Source: Isosphaeraceae bacterium
GTDB lineage: Bacteria > Planctomycetota > Planctomycetia > Isosphaerales > Isosphaeraceae
Direction: 5' to 3'
Length of the DNA stretch: 53,297 nt
NCBI GenBank assembly: GCA_025356435.1
Contig: JANXSY010000036.1
Coordinates: 1 to 53,297 of the forward strand
Part shown: one piece after another, positions 1 through 9,823 of the stretch
Numbering within the stretch: the first letter of the stretch is position 1
How the letters are laid out: each line of letters begins with the position of its first letter
Translations under genes and position numbers: made by a program
The notes under the pieces: generated by a model
The model's database searches: none
Told to the model about the DNA's origin: nothing
What the model saw: the letters and a program-made list of their open reading frames with translations, nothing else

Positions 1-51
1 GACTCTGACCTGGGCGATCGCGGAAGTCACCGAGAGGGAGCGGCCATTGGA

Positions 52-1677
52 TCATGTGATGGCCCATTTGCGCATTTCCTGACTTTGCAAAACTCCAGTT
101 AATATTTCCATCGCGGCATTCCGCCCGTTGACGGCGATCACGCTCCCGCCCGGATGCGTGCAGGCACCGCAGAGATAGAGCCCTTTCATGGGTGTCCGGG
201 CCGTGAGGCGTCGTTCCCACATTGAGGCGGGCAGGCATTCTCCTTGAAAGATGTGTCCGCCCGTCAGTCCCACCTTTTTCTCGATATCGGGCGGCCCGAG
301 GGTTTCGACAGCGATCACCGCGTCGAGGATATTCGGGGCGTAGCGGCCGATCGACGCCAAGGCGAGCTGCGTGACCTCATCTCGGCGTGTTTCCCAGTTT
401 CCCTCGTCGAAGGCATAGGGGACGTACTGCGCAAAGACGCTCATTGTCTGCACCCCCTCGGGTGCGACGCCGGGGTCGTGGACCGTCTGGAAGTAGAGTT
501 CGGTCCAGAGCCGTTCGGGGAGTCGGCCGGACCGCGCGGACTCAAAGGCGGTCTGCCACTCCGCCTTTGAAAGTGGCGTATTGATCTGACCGAAGTGATG
601 CTCCATCAGAGGGCCAGGTCGTGCCGTGAAGTTTGGCAGGGCGCGGAGGGCGACGTTGAGCTTGACCGTGCAGCCGACGATCGGCACCGACCGGACCTGA
701 GCTGACCAGTCGGGATCGGCGGCGTCCCCAAGGAGCCGGAGGGTGACTCGCGGGTCTGCGTTCGAGACGACGACGGGCGCGTCGATCCGCTCCCCACCCG
801 CCAGTTCAACACCCCGGCCCGGCACGATCCGAGCCACTTCGACATCGGTCGCCACGACGGCACCTGCCTCGCGTGCAACGTCGCAGAGGATGAACGAGAC
901 CATCCCCATTCCCCCCTTCACGTAGCCCCACATCCCGGCCACCCCCTCCATCCGGCCGGAGTTGTGATGGAAGTGGATCGATGCGGTGCCCGGGTCGTGA
1001 GGGCTGGCGTTGGTCCCGATCACCCCTTGGCCGAGATAGGCCATCTGGAGCCGTTCGTCGTCAAAAAACCGCTCGACGAACTCGACCATCGACCAGTCGA
1101 ATAGTAGCGACCGAGCCTCGTCGTCTCCTTGGAGTCGGCGCTCGATGTCCTCGCGAGTCGGGTTGGGATCGAGCCAGAGGTCAGCGTCGCCGGGCGGTCT
1201 GAGGGCATCGCGGAGTCGCCGCTTCACGTCGCAGAAGCCTCGCCATCCCGCCAGGTCGGCCGGTCTAAGGCGGCGGATCTCGGCCTCGCAGCGGGCGTCG
1301 TCTTCGCCGAGTTGGAGGCTCGACCCGTCGTCGAACGGGACGAACATCCCGGCCGTCGCGGGGATGAATTCGAACCCATGTCCGATCAAGTCAAGCTCGC
1401 GAATCACCCGTTCGTGAAGCAACCCCACGAGATAGGCACAAGGCGAGATCCGATAGCCGGGCCACATGTCGTCAAGAGTGCATGCGCCTCCAACTCGCTT
1501 GCGGGCTTCAAGGACGAGCACCCGTTTCCCCGCCCTGGCCAGATAGGCCGCGCACGTCAGGCCGTTGTGCCCTGCCCCGATCACGATCGCATCCCACCGT
1601 CGGCTTGCAAGTTCGGCAATTGGAGCCGGCAGCCCGATCATACCAAGGCGATCGGCGGTCCGGTGCGGTTGCGGCAT
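52..1677 (-). CDS. PYROXD2/CrtI-like FAD-dependent oxidoreductase
   Basis: A 541-residue flavoprotein of the phytoene desaturase/PYROXD2 superfamily. An N-terminal dinucleotide-binding fold is visible (GAGHNG at about residues 34-39, then an acidic strand end LEARKRVGG). A VVSNADP segment lies near residue 305, and the C-terminal FAD-contact stretch GLYLCGACTHPGG...NGRNAA is near 500-520, which is typical of this superfamily. The ATG at 1677 is preceded by AAGGG eight bases away; a later ATG at 1641 has no ribosome site. It is transcribed away from acnA and stands alone. The substrate cannot be read from the sequence: carotenoid desaturation is possible, but no carotenoid genes are nearby and the order of motifs is closer to PYROXD2-type proteins. 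Family call is secure, function is not. Confidence 0.85.
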   Translation of the reverse strand: MPQPHRTADRLGMIGLPAPIAELASRRWDAIVIGAGHNGLTCAAYLARAGKRVLVLEARKRVGGACTLDDMWPGYRISPCAYLVGLLHERVIRELDLIGHGFEFIPATAGMFVPFDDGSSLQLGEDDARCEAEIRRLRPADLAGWRGFCDVKRRLRDALRPPGDADLWLDPNPTREDIERRLQGDDEARSLLFDWSMVEFVERFFDDERLQMAYLGQGVIGTNASPHDPGTASIHFHHNSGRMEGVAGMWGYVKGGMGMVSFILCDVAREAGAVVATDVEVARIVPGRGVELAGGERIDAPVVVSNADPRVTLRLLGDAADPDWSAQVRSVPIVGCTVKLNVALRALPNFTARPGPLMEHHFGQINTPLSKAEWQTAFESARSGRLPERLWTELYFQTVHDPGVAPEGVQTMSVFAQYVPYAFDEGNWETRRDEVTQLALASIGRYAPNILDAVIAVETLGPPDIEKKVGLTGGHIFQGECLPASMWERRLTARTPMKGLYLCGACTHPGGSVIAVNGRNAAMEILTGVLQSQEMRKWAIT

Positions 1678-1774
1678 GGTCGAGGCCCTTGATGCCCGTA
1701 GTCGTCGGATTCGGATGGGGGACGAAATTGCCTCGAAGGCTCATTCTGAGAGGTATCCCAAGCCCGTCAATCCG

Positions 1775-1782
1775 ATTATACT
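1775..1782. promoter_or_regulatory. candidate -10 elements between the flavoprotein gene and acnA
   Basis: The 179-base divergent gap contains overlapping -10-like hexamers. TATAAT reads on the - strand at 1780-1775, about 98 bases before the flavoprotein start. TATACT reads on the + strand at 1777-1782, about 75 bases before acnA. No convincing -35 box lies 17 bases upstream on either strand, so this rests on the hexamers and their position alone. Confidence 0.25.
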
Positions 1783-1856
1783 TAACTACCTCTCCCACCG
1801 CGCCGTTGACGGTTCGCGGCCGCTTGGGTCGCAATCTCCCTTAGGTTCAATACCCG

Positions 1857-4679
1857 ATGTCCAACAGCTTTCAGGCCCTTTCGACGTTGAAGGTCGACGA
1901 CCGCACCTTCCGCTACTATCGGCTCGATGCCCTGACGGATTCGGGGTTCGAAGTGGGCCGATTGCCGTTCTCGCTGAAAATCCTCCTGGAAAACTTACTT
2001 CGCAACGAAGATGGGACGACCGTCACGGCCGACGACATCAAGGGTCTGGCCCGATGGGACGCCAAGGCGATCCCAAGTCGCGAGATTGCATTCCGACCGA
2101 GTCGCGTGCTCCTGCAAGACTTCACCGGCGTCCCCGCCGTCGTCGACCTCGCCGCCATGCGAGACGCTATGCAACGCATGGGAGGCGACCCGAAGCGGAT
2201 CAATCCCCTCCAGCCGGTCGAACTGGTGATCGACCACTCGGTCCAGGTTGACGAGGCGGGCACTCTGTTATCCTTCGCGACCAACGCGGAACTGGAATTC
2301 TCGCGAAATTGCGAGCGATATGCGTTCCTGAGATGGGGCCAAGACGCCTTCCATAACTTCCGCGTCGTGCCGCCGGATACAGGGATCGTCCACCAGGTTA
2401 ATCTCGAATACCTCGCCCGCGTCGTCTTCACCTCGACCGACGTCGAAGGCGGCGAGGGCGACCCTGAGCCACTCGCCTATCCCGACACGCTGGTCGGCAC
2501 CGACTCGCACACGACCATGATTAACGGCCTGGGCGTGCTCGGCTGGGGCGTCGGCGGGATCGAGGCTGAGGCAGCGATGCTCGGACAGCCGGTCTCGATG
2601 CTTGTGCCGCAAGTTGTCGGTTTCAAGCTCGCCGGCAGCCTGCGTGAAGGGGCGACGGCGACCGACCTTGTGCTGACCGTCACCGAGATGCTCCGCCGCA
2701 AGGGAGTTGTCGGCAAGTTCGTCGAGTTCTACGGGCCGGGCCTTGCCAACCTCCCCTTGGCCGACCGGGCGACGATCGCCAACATGGCCCCCGAATATGG
2801 CGCGACCTGCGGCATCTTCCCGATCGACGCCGAGACCATCCGCTACCTCCACCTCTCGGGACGGCCCGCAAGCTTGATCCGGCTAGTCGAAGAATATGCG
2901 ATCGCCCAGGGCTTCTTCCACAGCGCCGAGACGCCCGAGGCCGACTATTCCGACACGCTCGAACTTGACCTATCGACCGTCGAGCCGAGCCTCGCCGGTC
3001 CGAAACGGCCGCAAGACCGCGTGGCGCTGAGCGATGCCAAGGCGTCGTTCCAGAAGGCCCTGAAGGTGATGCTCGACGCCAAACCGGCCACGACCAAACT
3101 GGTCGGGGCATCGGAATCGGCAATGACTGACGTCAAGGGAGAGCTTCGGCTCGAAGGCGAAGGCGGCGGCGGCACGGCGGTCGGCTCGGAAGATCCGTCA
3201 GCACCCTCGGCGGCGTATCGACCGTTGCGAAACGGGTTTATCGCGAATGGGTCGGTCGTGATCGCCGCGATTACGAGCTGCACGAACACGTCAAATCCCT
3301 CGGTGATGATCGCCGCCGGACTGCTCGCCAAGAAGGCGGTCGAGAAGGGGCTTTCCACCAAGCCCTGGGTGAAGGCCAGCCTCGCCCCCGGCTCGAAGGT
3401 TGTGACCGACTACCTCGACGACGCCGGGCTAACCGAACCGCTCAACGCCTTGCGGTTCAACCTCGTCGGCTACGGCTGCACGACCTGTATCGGCAACTCC
3501 GGCCCGCTCTCGGCTGAGATCTCGCAGGCGATCCACGACGACGACCTCGTTGCCGTCGCCGTCCTCTCGGGCAACCGCAACTTCGAAGGCCGAATCAATT
3601 CCGACGTCCGGGCGAACTACCTCGCCTCGCCTCCGCTCGTCGTCGCCTACGCGCTCGCGGGAACGATGGATATCGACCTCCACACCGAACCGCTGGGAAA
3701 CGACAAGCAAGGCAACCCGGTCTACCTCAGCGACATCTGGCCGACCCAGCGCGAGGTGAGCGACACCGTTGGCCACTCGGTCCGCACCGAGATGTTCCAC
3801 AAGGAATACGGCGAGGTCTTCAAGGGCGATGATCGCTGGAACTCGCTGGAAGTACCGCTGGGCGACCAGTTCCAATGGGACGACTCTTCGACTTACGTCA
3901 AGAACCCCCCCTACTTCATCGACATGCCGCCCCAACCACCGCCGATCGCCGAGATCAAGGGGGCGCGGGCATTGGCCGTCCTGGGCGACAGCATCACGAC
4001 CGACCACATCTCGCCGGCTGGCTCAATCAAGGTCCAGGGGCCGGCGGGCCGCTACCTGTCCGAGCACGGGGTCGGCGTCGCCGACTTCAACTCTTACGGG
4101 TCGCGCCGGGGCAACCATGAGGTGATGGTCCGGGGAACGTTCGCCAACATCCGGCTCCGCAACAAGCTCGCCCCAGGGACCGAGGGGGGCGTCACGCGGC
4201 ACCTGCCTGACGGCGAGGGGATGTCGATTTTCGATGCGTCGGAGCGATACCGCGAGGAGGGCGTGCCGCTCATCATCCTGGCGGGCAAAGAGTACGGCTC
4301 GGGGTCGTCGCGAGACTGGGCCGCAAAGGGTCCGAAGCTGCTGGGCATCCAAGCCGTGATTGCCGAGAGTTACGAGCGTATCCACCGCTCGAACCTGGTC
4401 GGCATGGGTATCCTGCCGCTCCAGTTCGGCGCTGGTGACAACGCCGAGAGCCTGGGCCTGACGGGCGAGGAACTCTTCTCGATCGAGGGACTTCCCGAAG
4501 TTCTTGCCGACAACCTGACGCACGGCCGCGAGGTGACGGTCGTCGCGATCCGGCCCGACGGCGAGACCCACCGGTTCGCGGCGACGGTACGGATCGACAC
4601 GCCGCAGGAGATCCGCTACTATGAACACGGCGGGATCTTGCCTTATGTCTTGAGGCAACTGCTCGCCGACAAGAGCTGA
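1857..4679 (+). CDS. acnA: Aconitate hydratase A
   Basis: Aconitase of the AcnA/IRP1 type, 940 residues, slightly longer than the usual 890-910. It interconverts citrate and isocitrate in the TCA cycle through a [4Fe-4S] cluster. The cluster cysteines are visible in [13 protein letters not shown] (about residue 475) and [12 protein letters not shown] (about 540 and 543). The swivel domain with [12 protein letters not shown] and [17 protein letters not shown] lies near 815-850. An insertion rich in Gly, Ala and Glu at about 420-455 ([16 protein letters not shown]) accounts for the extra length. The start has only a weak ribosome site. Its position directly upstream of the pyruvate dehydrogenase genes fits a central-carbon cluster, but a 294-base gap with a strong hairpin suggests separate transcription. 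Confidence 0.97.
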   Translation: MSNSFQALSTLKVDDRTFRYYRLDALTDSGFEVGRLPFSLKILLENLLRNEDGTTVTADDIKGLARWDAKAIPSREIAFRPSRVLLQDFTGVPAVVDLAAMRDAMQRMGGDPKRINPLQPVELVIDHSVQVDEAGTLLSFATNAELEFSRNCERYAFLRWGQDAFHNFRVVPPDTGIVHQVNLEYLARVVFTSTDVEGGEGDPEPLAYPDTLVGTDSHTTMINGLGVLGWGVGGIEAEAAMLGQPVSMLVPQVVGFKLAGSLREGATATDLVLTVTEMLRRKGVVGKFVEFYGPGLANLPLADRATIANMAPEYGATCGIFPIDAETIRYLHLSGRPASLIRLVEEYAIAQGFFHSAETPEADYSDTLELDLSTVEPSLAGPKRPQDRVALSDAKASFQKALKVMLDAKPATTKLVGASESAMTDVKGELRLEGEGGGGTAVGSEDPSAPSAAYRPLRNGFIANGSVVIAAITSCTNTSNPSVMIAAGLLAKKAVEKGLSTKPWVKASLAPGSKVVTDYLDDAGLTEPLNALRFNLVGYGCTTCIGNSGPLSAEISQAIHDDDLVAVAVLSGNRNFEGRINSDVRANYLASPPLVVAYALAGTMDIDLHTEPLGNDKQGNPVYLSDIWPTQREVSDTVGHSVRTEMFHKEYGEVFKGDDRWNSLEVPLGDQFQWDDSSTYVKNPPYFIDMPPQPPPIAEIKGARALAVLGDSITTDHISPAGSIKVQGPAGRYLSEHGVGVADFNSYGSRRGNHEVMVRGTFANIRLRNKLAPGTEGGVTRHLPDGEGMSIFDASERYREEGVPLIILAGKEYGSGSSRDWAAKGPKLLGIQAVIAESYERIHRSNLVGMGILPLQFGAGDNAESLGLTGEELFSIEGLPEVLADNLTHGREVTVVAIRPDGETHRFAATVRIDTPQEIRYYEHGGILPYVLRQLLADKS

Positions 4680-4715
4680 TCACGGCCTTAGCGGGGCGTC
4701 CCGATGTATCGCGGT

Positions 4716-4743
4716 GCCCCGATCTCGGCTTCCAGATCGGGGC
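4716..4743 (+). terminator. strong hairpin after acnA
   Basis: GCCCCGATCT at 4716-4725 pairs perfectly with AGATCGGGGC at 4734-4743, a ten-base-pair stem with an eight-base loop, 37 bases past the acnA stop. No T-run follows, so it is not a classical intrinsic terminator, but position and strength suggest a transcript end or 3' stabiliser. The rest of the gap up to 4973 would hold the pdhA promoter; no clear -35/-10 pair was found there. Confidence 0.5.
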
Positions 4744-4973
4744 CGTTCAAAAACGATGCGGACCCGCCTGGATTGAAATCACGGATTCTCGGTAAGATAC
4801 AACACGTCCTCGACCTCCTCCACGGGCGTCGCCCTTCCCAGGGGCTGCCCGATTCGCCCGTTTCACCGCCCCGAGAATGGATCGCACCTCGGGCTTTATC
4901 CCCAGACGCCGCGCCGGCGACCGGCCCGCCCCACGGGTCTCCCGGCCCAGAACATGAGCAGGAGTTGGCGTTC

Positions 4974-5984
4974 ATGGCCCAAACGACGACGGAAGCCAAG
5001 CCCGCGGTTACGCGAAATCAGTCGGTGGGTTGGTTGCGGCAGATGCTGCTGATCCGCCGTTTCGAAGAACAATCGGCGAAGCTCTACCAGCAGCAGAAGA
5101 TCTTGGGATTTTGCCACCTCTATAGTGGACAGGAAGCGGTCGCAGTCGGTTCGATCGGTGTCCTCCGCGAAGACGACTACGTTTTTACCGCGTATCGAGA
5201 CCACGGCCACGCGATCGCTCGGGGCATGGACCCCAAGGCGGGGATGGCCGAGATGCTCGGCAAGGTCTCCGGATGCTCGAAGGGCAAGGGCGGGTCGATG
5301 CACTTCTTCGACGCCGAGAAGGGGTTCATGGGCGGCCACGCGATCGTCGGCAGCCACATCCCCCTCGCCGCCGGTGTCGCCTTCGCCATCAAATACAAGG
5401 GCGGGGACCAGGCCTGCCTCTGCTACTTCGGCGACGGCGCGATGGACCAAGGTGCGCTCCACGAAGCGTTTAATATCGCCTCGCTCTGGAAGCTGCCGGT
5501 CATCTACATCGTCGAGAACAACATGATGTCGATGGGTACCCAACTCCATCGCCACTCCTGGACCACCGATCTGACCCTCCGGGGAGGCCCAGCCTACGGC
5601 ATGCCGGGTATCCTGGTCGACGGCAACGACATAGAAGAAATGGCCCGCGTTACCCGCGACGCACTTCGACGCGCCCGCGCCGGCGAAGGCCCGAGCTTCA
5701 TCGAGGCCAAGACCTATCGCTTCCGGGGCCACTCGATGAGCGACCCGATGAAGTATCGCAGCAAGGAAGAGGCCGAGAAGGCCAAGGAAGGCGACCCGAT
5801 CGTTCTCTTCGAAAGCCTCCTGAAAGAGCGCGGCTGGATCGATGAGCCGACCCTGGAGGAGATGCACGAGAAGATCAAGGCGGAGGTCGAAGAGGCGATC
5901 CAGTTCGCCGAACATGCCCCCGAGCCCCCGCTCGAATCGCTCTATCAGGACATCACCGTCGCCCCGTTCATTCCGCAGGAGTGA
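4974..5984 (+). CDS. pdhA: Pyruvate dehydrogenase E1 component, alpha subunit
   Basis: Thiamine diphosphate-dependent E1 alpha subunit, 336 residues from the chosen start. With the beta subunit it decarboxylates pyruvate and passes the acetyl group to the lipoyl arm of E2. The ThDP/Mg motif runs from GDGAMDQG (about residue 153) to VENNMMSMGT (about 182). The substrate-end motif YRFRGHSMSDP is also present. The frame stays open upstream to 4704, but the ATG at 4974 has GGAG nine bases before it, and the upstream residues are Pro-rich and unlike the family. It is followed nine bases later by the beta subunit. Branched-chain substrates cannot be fully excluded from sequence alone, but YRFRGHSMSDP and the gene order favour pyruvate. 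Confidence 0.95.
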   Translation: MAQTTTEAKPAVTRNQSVGWLRQMLLIRRFEEQSAKLYQQQKILGFCHLYSGQEAVAVGSIGVLREDDYVFTAYRDHGHAIARGMDPKAGMAEMLGKVSGCSKGKGGSMHFFDAEKGFMGGHAIVGSHIPLAAGVAFAIKYKGGDQACLCYFGDGAMDQGALHEAFNIASLWKLPVIYIVENNMMSMGTQLHRHSWTTDLTLRGGPAYGMPGILVDGNDIEEMARVTRDALRRARAGEGPSFIEAKTYRFRGHSMSDPMKYRSKEEAEKAKEGDPIVLFESLLKERGWIDEPTLEEMHEKIKAEVEEAIQFAEHAPEPPLESLYQDITVAPFIPQE

Positions 5985-5993
5985 CCTCGTCTT

Positions 5994-6974
5994 ATGGCCG
6001 TAATTCAGTATCGCGAAGCGCTCAGGCAGGCGATGGTCGAGGAGATGGAGCGCGACGACCGCGTCTTCCTCATGGGAGAAGAGGTCGCCGAGTATAACGG
6101 GGCCTACAAGGTCAGCCAGGGAATGCTCGACCAGTTCGGACCCAGGCGGATTATCGACACCCCGATCTCCGAGAACGGCTTCTGCGGCATCGGCATCGGT
6201 GCCGCGATGGTCGGCCTCCGTCCGATTGTCGAGTTCATGACGTTCAGCTTCAGCTATGTCGCCTTCGACCAGCTCGTGAACAACGCCGCCAACATGCGCT
6301 ACATGAGCGGTGGCCAGTTCTCCGTGCCGATCGTCTTCCGGGGCAACTCGGGAGTCGGCGGTTCACTCGGGGCTACCCATTCGCACCGGCCCGAGGCGTT
6401 CTACGCGCATGTGCCGGGCCTGACGGTGCTGATGCCGTCGACCCCCGCTGACGCGAAGGGGATGCTCAAGGCCGCCATCCGCAGCGACGACCCGATCATC
6501 TTCATCGAGCACGAGAACCTGCTCGGTGATAAGGGGGAAGTCTCCGACGACCGCGACTTCCTCGTGCCGATCGGCAAGGCCTCCATCGTGCGGCCCGGGC
6601 GTGACGTGACGCTCATCACCTACTCCCGCATGCTCAAGATCACGCTCGCGGCCGCCGAGAAGCTCGCCGAAGAGGGGATCGACGCCGAAGTGATCGACCT
6701 CCGCTCGATTCGCCCGCTCGACATCGACACGCTGGTCACCTCGGTCTCCAAGACCCATCGCGCAGTCATCATCGAGGAGGACTGGCCTTACTGCGGGATC
6801 GGTGCCGGCATCTCCGACCGGATCATGCAGAAGGCGTTCGACGAACTCGATGCCCCGATTCGTCGCGTGACTGCGAAAGACGTTCCCGTGCCGTATAGCC
6901 GCGTGCTCGAAGCGGCAATGCTGCCCGACGTGGGCAAGGTCGTCGCGCAGGTTCACGACGTTCTCTACCGCTGA
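5994..6974 (+). CDS. pdhB: Pyruvate dehydrogenase E1 component, beta subunit
   Basis: Transketolase-like beta subunit, 326 residues, normal length for the family. It forms the heterotetrameric E1 with the preceding alpha subunit. The family is evident from MGEEVAEYNGAYKVSQG near the N-terminus, RIIDTPISENGFCGIGIGAAM, the central GATHSHRPEAF loop, and the C-terminal domain with DLRSIRPLDIDTL. AGGAG in the end of pdhA lies 11 bases before its ATG, so the two are likely translated from one message. An 83-base gap follows before the E2 gene, containing a modest hairpin (GCCGGCC 7006-7012 with GGCCGGC 7025-7031). Confidence 0.95.
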   Translation: MAVIQYREALRQAMVEEMERDDRVFLMGEEVAEYNGAYKVSQGMLDQFGPRRIIDTPISENGFCGIGIGAAMVGLRPIVEFMTFSFSYVAFDQLVNNAANMRYMSGGQFSVPIVFRGNSGVGGSLGATHSHRPEAFYAHVPGLTVLMPSTPADAKGMLKAAIRSDDPIIFIEHENLLGDKGEVSDDRDFLVPIGKASIVRPGRDVTLITYSRMLKITLAAAEKLAEEGIDAEVIDLRSIRPLDIDTLVTSVSKTHRAVIIEEDWPYCGIGAGISDRIMQKAFDELDAPIRRVTAKDVPVPYSRVLEAAMLPDVGKVVAQVHDVLYR

Positions 6975-7057
6975 TATCCGCCCCTATTTCGCCTATTCTC
7001 GCGGTGCCGGCCCGCCCTCCCGCTGGCCGGCCCCGCGTTTTTTCGGAGATGAGACCC

Positions 7058-8323
7058 GTGCCGATCTCGGTGAAGATGGGGGCAGTCAGCCCGACGATGA
7101 CAACCGGGCATATCGTCGAGTGGATGGTTAAGGTCGGCGACCAGGTCAAGGAGGGCGACACGATCGCCGACGTCCAGACCGACAAGGCCGTCATGCCGCT
7201 TGAATCGTTCGACGAGGGAATCGTCGCCCAGCTCCTCGTCGCCGTTGGCGAGGAAGTCGCGGTCGGTCATGACCTGCTCCTGCTCGCGGTCAAAGGCGAA
7301 GACCCGAAGGCGATCGCCGCGTCGGCGGGCAAGGCCGCCCCGGCCGTCGCGAAAGCTGAAGCCAAGGTCGCGCCCTCAACCAACGGCCAGGAATCCTCCC
7401 ACGCCGAAGCGCCTCACGAGACAGTCGCGGTGAGCGGCGGACGGGTCAAGTCGACCCCCCTGGCCCGCAAGATCGCGACGGCCGAGAAGGTCAATATCGG
7501 CGAGGTCAAGGGGAGCGGTCCCGGCGGCCGTGTCGTCCGCGACGACGTCGAGGTCTTCCTCAAGGCCCAGACCTCCGCTTCATCCTCTGCCCCCCCGGTC
7601 GAGAAGTCCGCGCCTGCCCCGGCGCGGCTGGTCGTCGGTGACGAGGTGGTCAAGCTCAGCCGGATGCAGACGACGATCGCTGCCCGGATGACCGAGGCCA
7701 AGCGCGTCGCCCCCGACATTCATGTGACGGTCGACATCCGGATCGATACCCTCGTCGCGATCCGTGAGCGGCTTAACAACAGCCTCGCCAAGGAGAAGAT
7801 CAAGCTCTCCGTTGGCGACTTCGTGACCAAAGCCGTCGCCATCGCGCTCCGCCGACATCCCGCCGTGAACGCAACCTTCGACGGCGAGATGCTGACCCGT
7901 CGCGGCGAGGTGAACGTCGGCATCGCTGTCGCCCTGCCCGAGGGGTTGATCGTCCCGGTCCTCAAGGGTGCCGACGCACTCGGGCTCCGCGAGATCCGCA
8001 CCGGGAGCGAAGCCCTGTACGAAGCCGCCCGCAAGAACAAACTCACCGCCGCCCAGATGAACGGCGGGACGTTCACGATCAGCAACCTCGGGATGTTCGG
8101 TGTCCGCGAGTTCGACGCCATTTTGAACCTCCCGCAGGTCGGCATCCTCGCCGTCGGCGCGGCGGAGAAGCGGCCGGTCGTCGAGGGCGATAAGATCGTC
8201 GTCGGGACGGTGATGACCGTCACCCTCACTGTCGACCACCGCGTCGTCAACGGGGCCGACGCCGCCGAGTTCCTCCGGACGTTGAAGGGCTTGCTCGAAG
8301 AGCCGGCCTCAATGCTGCTCTGA
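7058..8323 (+). CDS. pdhC: Dihydrolipoamide acetyltransferase E2 of pyruvate dehydrogenase
   Basis: E2 core of the pyruvate dehydrogenase complex, 421 residues. Order: one lipoyl domain (residues about 1-78, lipoylated lysine K43 in TDKAV), an Ala/Pro/Glu linker, a peripheral subunit-binding domain near 130-166 (STPLARKIA...GSGPGGRV), a second linker, and the catalytic acyltransferase domain from about 190. GTG at 7058 is chosen because GGAG lies nine bases upstream; the in-frame ATG at 7049 sits directly against that site. The catalytic motif reads H394-R-V-V-N398-G, with Asn where the family usually has Asp (HxxxDG). The neighbours supply E1 and E3. Acetyl specificity is inferred from context. 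Confidence 0.93.
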   Translation: MPISVKMGAVSPTMTTGHIVEWMVKVGDQVKEGDTIADVQTDKAVMPLESFDEGIVAQLLVAVGEEVAVGHDLLLLAVKGEDPKAIAASAGKAAPAVAKAEAKVAPSTNGQESSHAEAPHETVAVSGGRVKSTPLARKIATAEKVNIGEVKGSGPGGRVVRDDVEVFLKAQTSASSSAPPVEKSAPAPARLVVGDEVVKLSRMQTTIAARMTEAKRVAPDIHVTVDIRIDTLVAIRERLNNSLAKEKIKLSVGDFVTKAVAIALRRHPAVNATFDGEMLTRRGEVNVGIAVALPEGLIVPVLKGADALGLREIRTGSEALYEAARKNKLTAAQMNGGTFTISNLGMFGVREFDAILNLPQVGILAVGAAEKRPVVEGDKIVVGTVMTVTLTVDHRVVNGADAAEFLRTLKGLLEEPASMLL

Positions 8324-8338
8324 TTCCGAACCATGCTC

Positions 8339-8375
8339 GGTCCGGGTCGCGACGTTGATGACGTCGGCCCGGACC
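8339..8375 (+). other. strong hairpin between E2 and E3 genes
   Basis: GGTCCGGG (8339-8346) pairs with CCCGGACC (8368-8375), and inside it CGACGT (8350-8355) pairs with ACGTCG (8361-8366) around a five-base loop. It occupies most of the 94-base gap between the E2 and lpd genes. No T-run follows. It may be a partial terminator or an RNA processing or stability element that sets E3 output relative to E1/E2. Confidence 0.5.
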
Positions 8376-8417
8376 TCTCCCTATAGCGACTCGCGCTGGT
8401 GATCTTGAAAGGACATC

Positions 8418-9803
8418 ATGGCTTACGACTATGACATCGTCGTGATCGGCGGCGGCCCGGCCGGATACGCCGGGGCAATCCGCGCGGCCCAACTGAAGAA
8501 GCGGGTCCTCTGCGTCGAGCGCGACAAGCTCGGCGGGATCTGCCTCAACTGGGGCTGCATCCCAACGAAGGCCCTGCTCACGAACGCGCACCTCATCGAG
8601 TTGATCACCCGCCACGGCAAGGCGTTCGGCTACAGCGGCGACGCCAAGTGGGATTTCGGCCAGATCATCGGCCGGAGCCGGACCGTGGCCGGCAACCTCA
8701 ACAAGGGGATCGAGGGCCTGTTCAAGAAGTACAAGGTTGACTCGCTCTTCGGCACCGCCAAGGTGATCGACGCCCACACGGTTCAGGTCGGCGACAAGAA
8801 GGTCACGGCTGAGTCGTTCGTGATCGCCACCGGCGTCCGTCCCCGCCCCATGCCGGGCGCGGAGTTCGACGGCCAGACGATCCTCTCGTATAAAGAGGCG
8901 ATGAGCCTGACGACGCAGCCGAAGTCGATGATTATCATCGGCGGCGGCCCGATCGGCCTCGAATTCGGCTACTTCTACAACGCGATCGGAACCAAGGTCA
9001 CGCTCGTCGAGTTGATGGATCGCATCCTCCCGGGCGAGGACGAAGAGGTCTCCAAAGCCTTGCTGACGAGCCTCACCAAGCGCGGGATGCAGATCTTCAC
9101 CAGCTCAAAGACCGGCAAAGTCACCAAGACGAACACCGGCGTGAAGGTCGAGGTCGAGACGCCGCAAGGGCCGAAGACGCTCGAAGCCGATAAGCTGCTC
9201 GTCTCGATCGGCGTTCTCGGCAACGTTGAGAACCTGTTCGACGACAAACTCGGCGTCGAACTCTTCAAGAGTCACATCAAAGCCGACCCGAAAAACGGCT
9301 ACGTCACAAACGTCCCGAGCATCTACGCCGTCGGCGACGTCATCGGCCCGCCCTGGCTGGCCCACGTCGCGCACCACGAGGCCCTCTGCTGCATCGAGCG
9401 GCTCTGCGGCCATTCGGATCGTACGGTGGATTACTCGAACATCCCCGGATGTACCTATACCGACCCGGGCGTCGCGAGTGTCGGCCTGACCGAAAAGGCT
9501 GCGCGTGACGCGGGCCACGAGGTCCGCATCGGCCGGTTCCCCTTCGTCGCCAGCGGTCGAGCCCAGGCGGCCGACGAGACCGAAGGCTTCGTCAAGCTCG
9601 TGTTCGACGCCAAGTACGGCGAACTCCTCGGTGCCCACCTGATCGGCTCGCAGGCGACCGAATTGATCGCCGAACTGGTCATGGCGAAGAAGCTCGAAGC
9701 GACCGAGGAAGACATCATCCACGCCATGCACCCGCACCCGACTTTCTCCGAGGCCATCATGGAGGCTGCGGGCCAAGGCATGGGCGAATGCGTGCATATC
9801 TGA
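8418..9803 (+). CDS. lpdA: Dihydrolipoyl dehydrogenase E3 (pyruvate dehydrogenase copy)
   Basis: FAD- and NAD-dependent E3 that reoxidises the lipoyl arm, 461 residues, full length. The N-terminal FAD fold has GGGPAG at 11-16, the redox-active pair C42/C47 lies in GGICLNWGCIP, the NAD fold has IIIGGGPIGLEFG near 175, and the C-terminal dimer domain has the catalytic His-Glu segment HPHPTFSEA. GAAAGGA lies four bases before the ATG. It closes the + strand pyruvate dehydrogenase set. A second E3 of different sequence serves the 2-oxoglutarate set on the opposite strand, so each complex appears to have its own copy. Confidence 0.96.
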   Translation: MAYDYDIVVIGGGPAGYAGAIRAAQLKKRVLCVERDKLGGICLNWGCIPTKALLTNAHLIELITRHGKAFGYSGDAKWDFGQIIGRSRTVAGNLNKGIEGLFKKYKVDSLFGTAKVIDAHTVQVGDKKVTAESFVIATGVRPRPMPGAEFDGQTILSYKEAMSLTTQPKSMIIIGGGPIGLEFGYFYNAIGTKVTLVELMDRILPGEDEEVSKALLTSLTKRGMQIFTSSKTGKVTKTNTGVKVEVETPQGPKTLEADKLLVSIGVLGNVENLFDDKLGVELFKSHIKADPKNGYVTNVPSIYAVGDVIGPPWLAHVAHHEALCCIERLCGHSDRTVDYSNIPGCTYTDPGVASVGLTEKAARDAGHEVRIGRFPFVASGRAQAADETEGFVKLVFDAKYGELLGAHLIGSQATELIAELVMAKKLEATEEDIIHAMHPHPTFSEAIMEAAGQGMGECVHI

Positions 9804-9823
9804 GTTCGATCGATCGGTAGGCC

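Noticed and set aside
1..51. Possible end of another gene at the left edge
   Set aside because: Too short to recognise a frame or motif.
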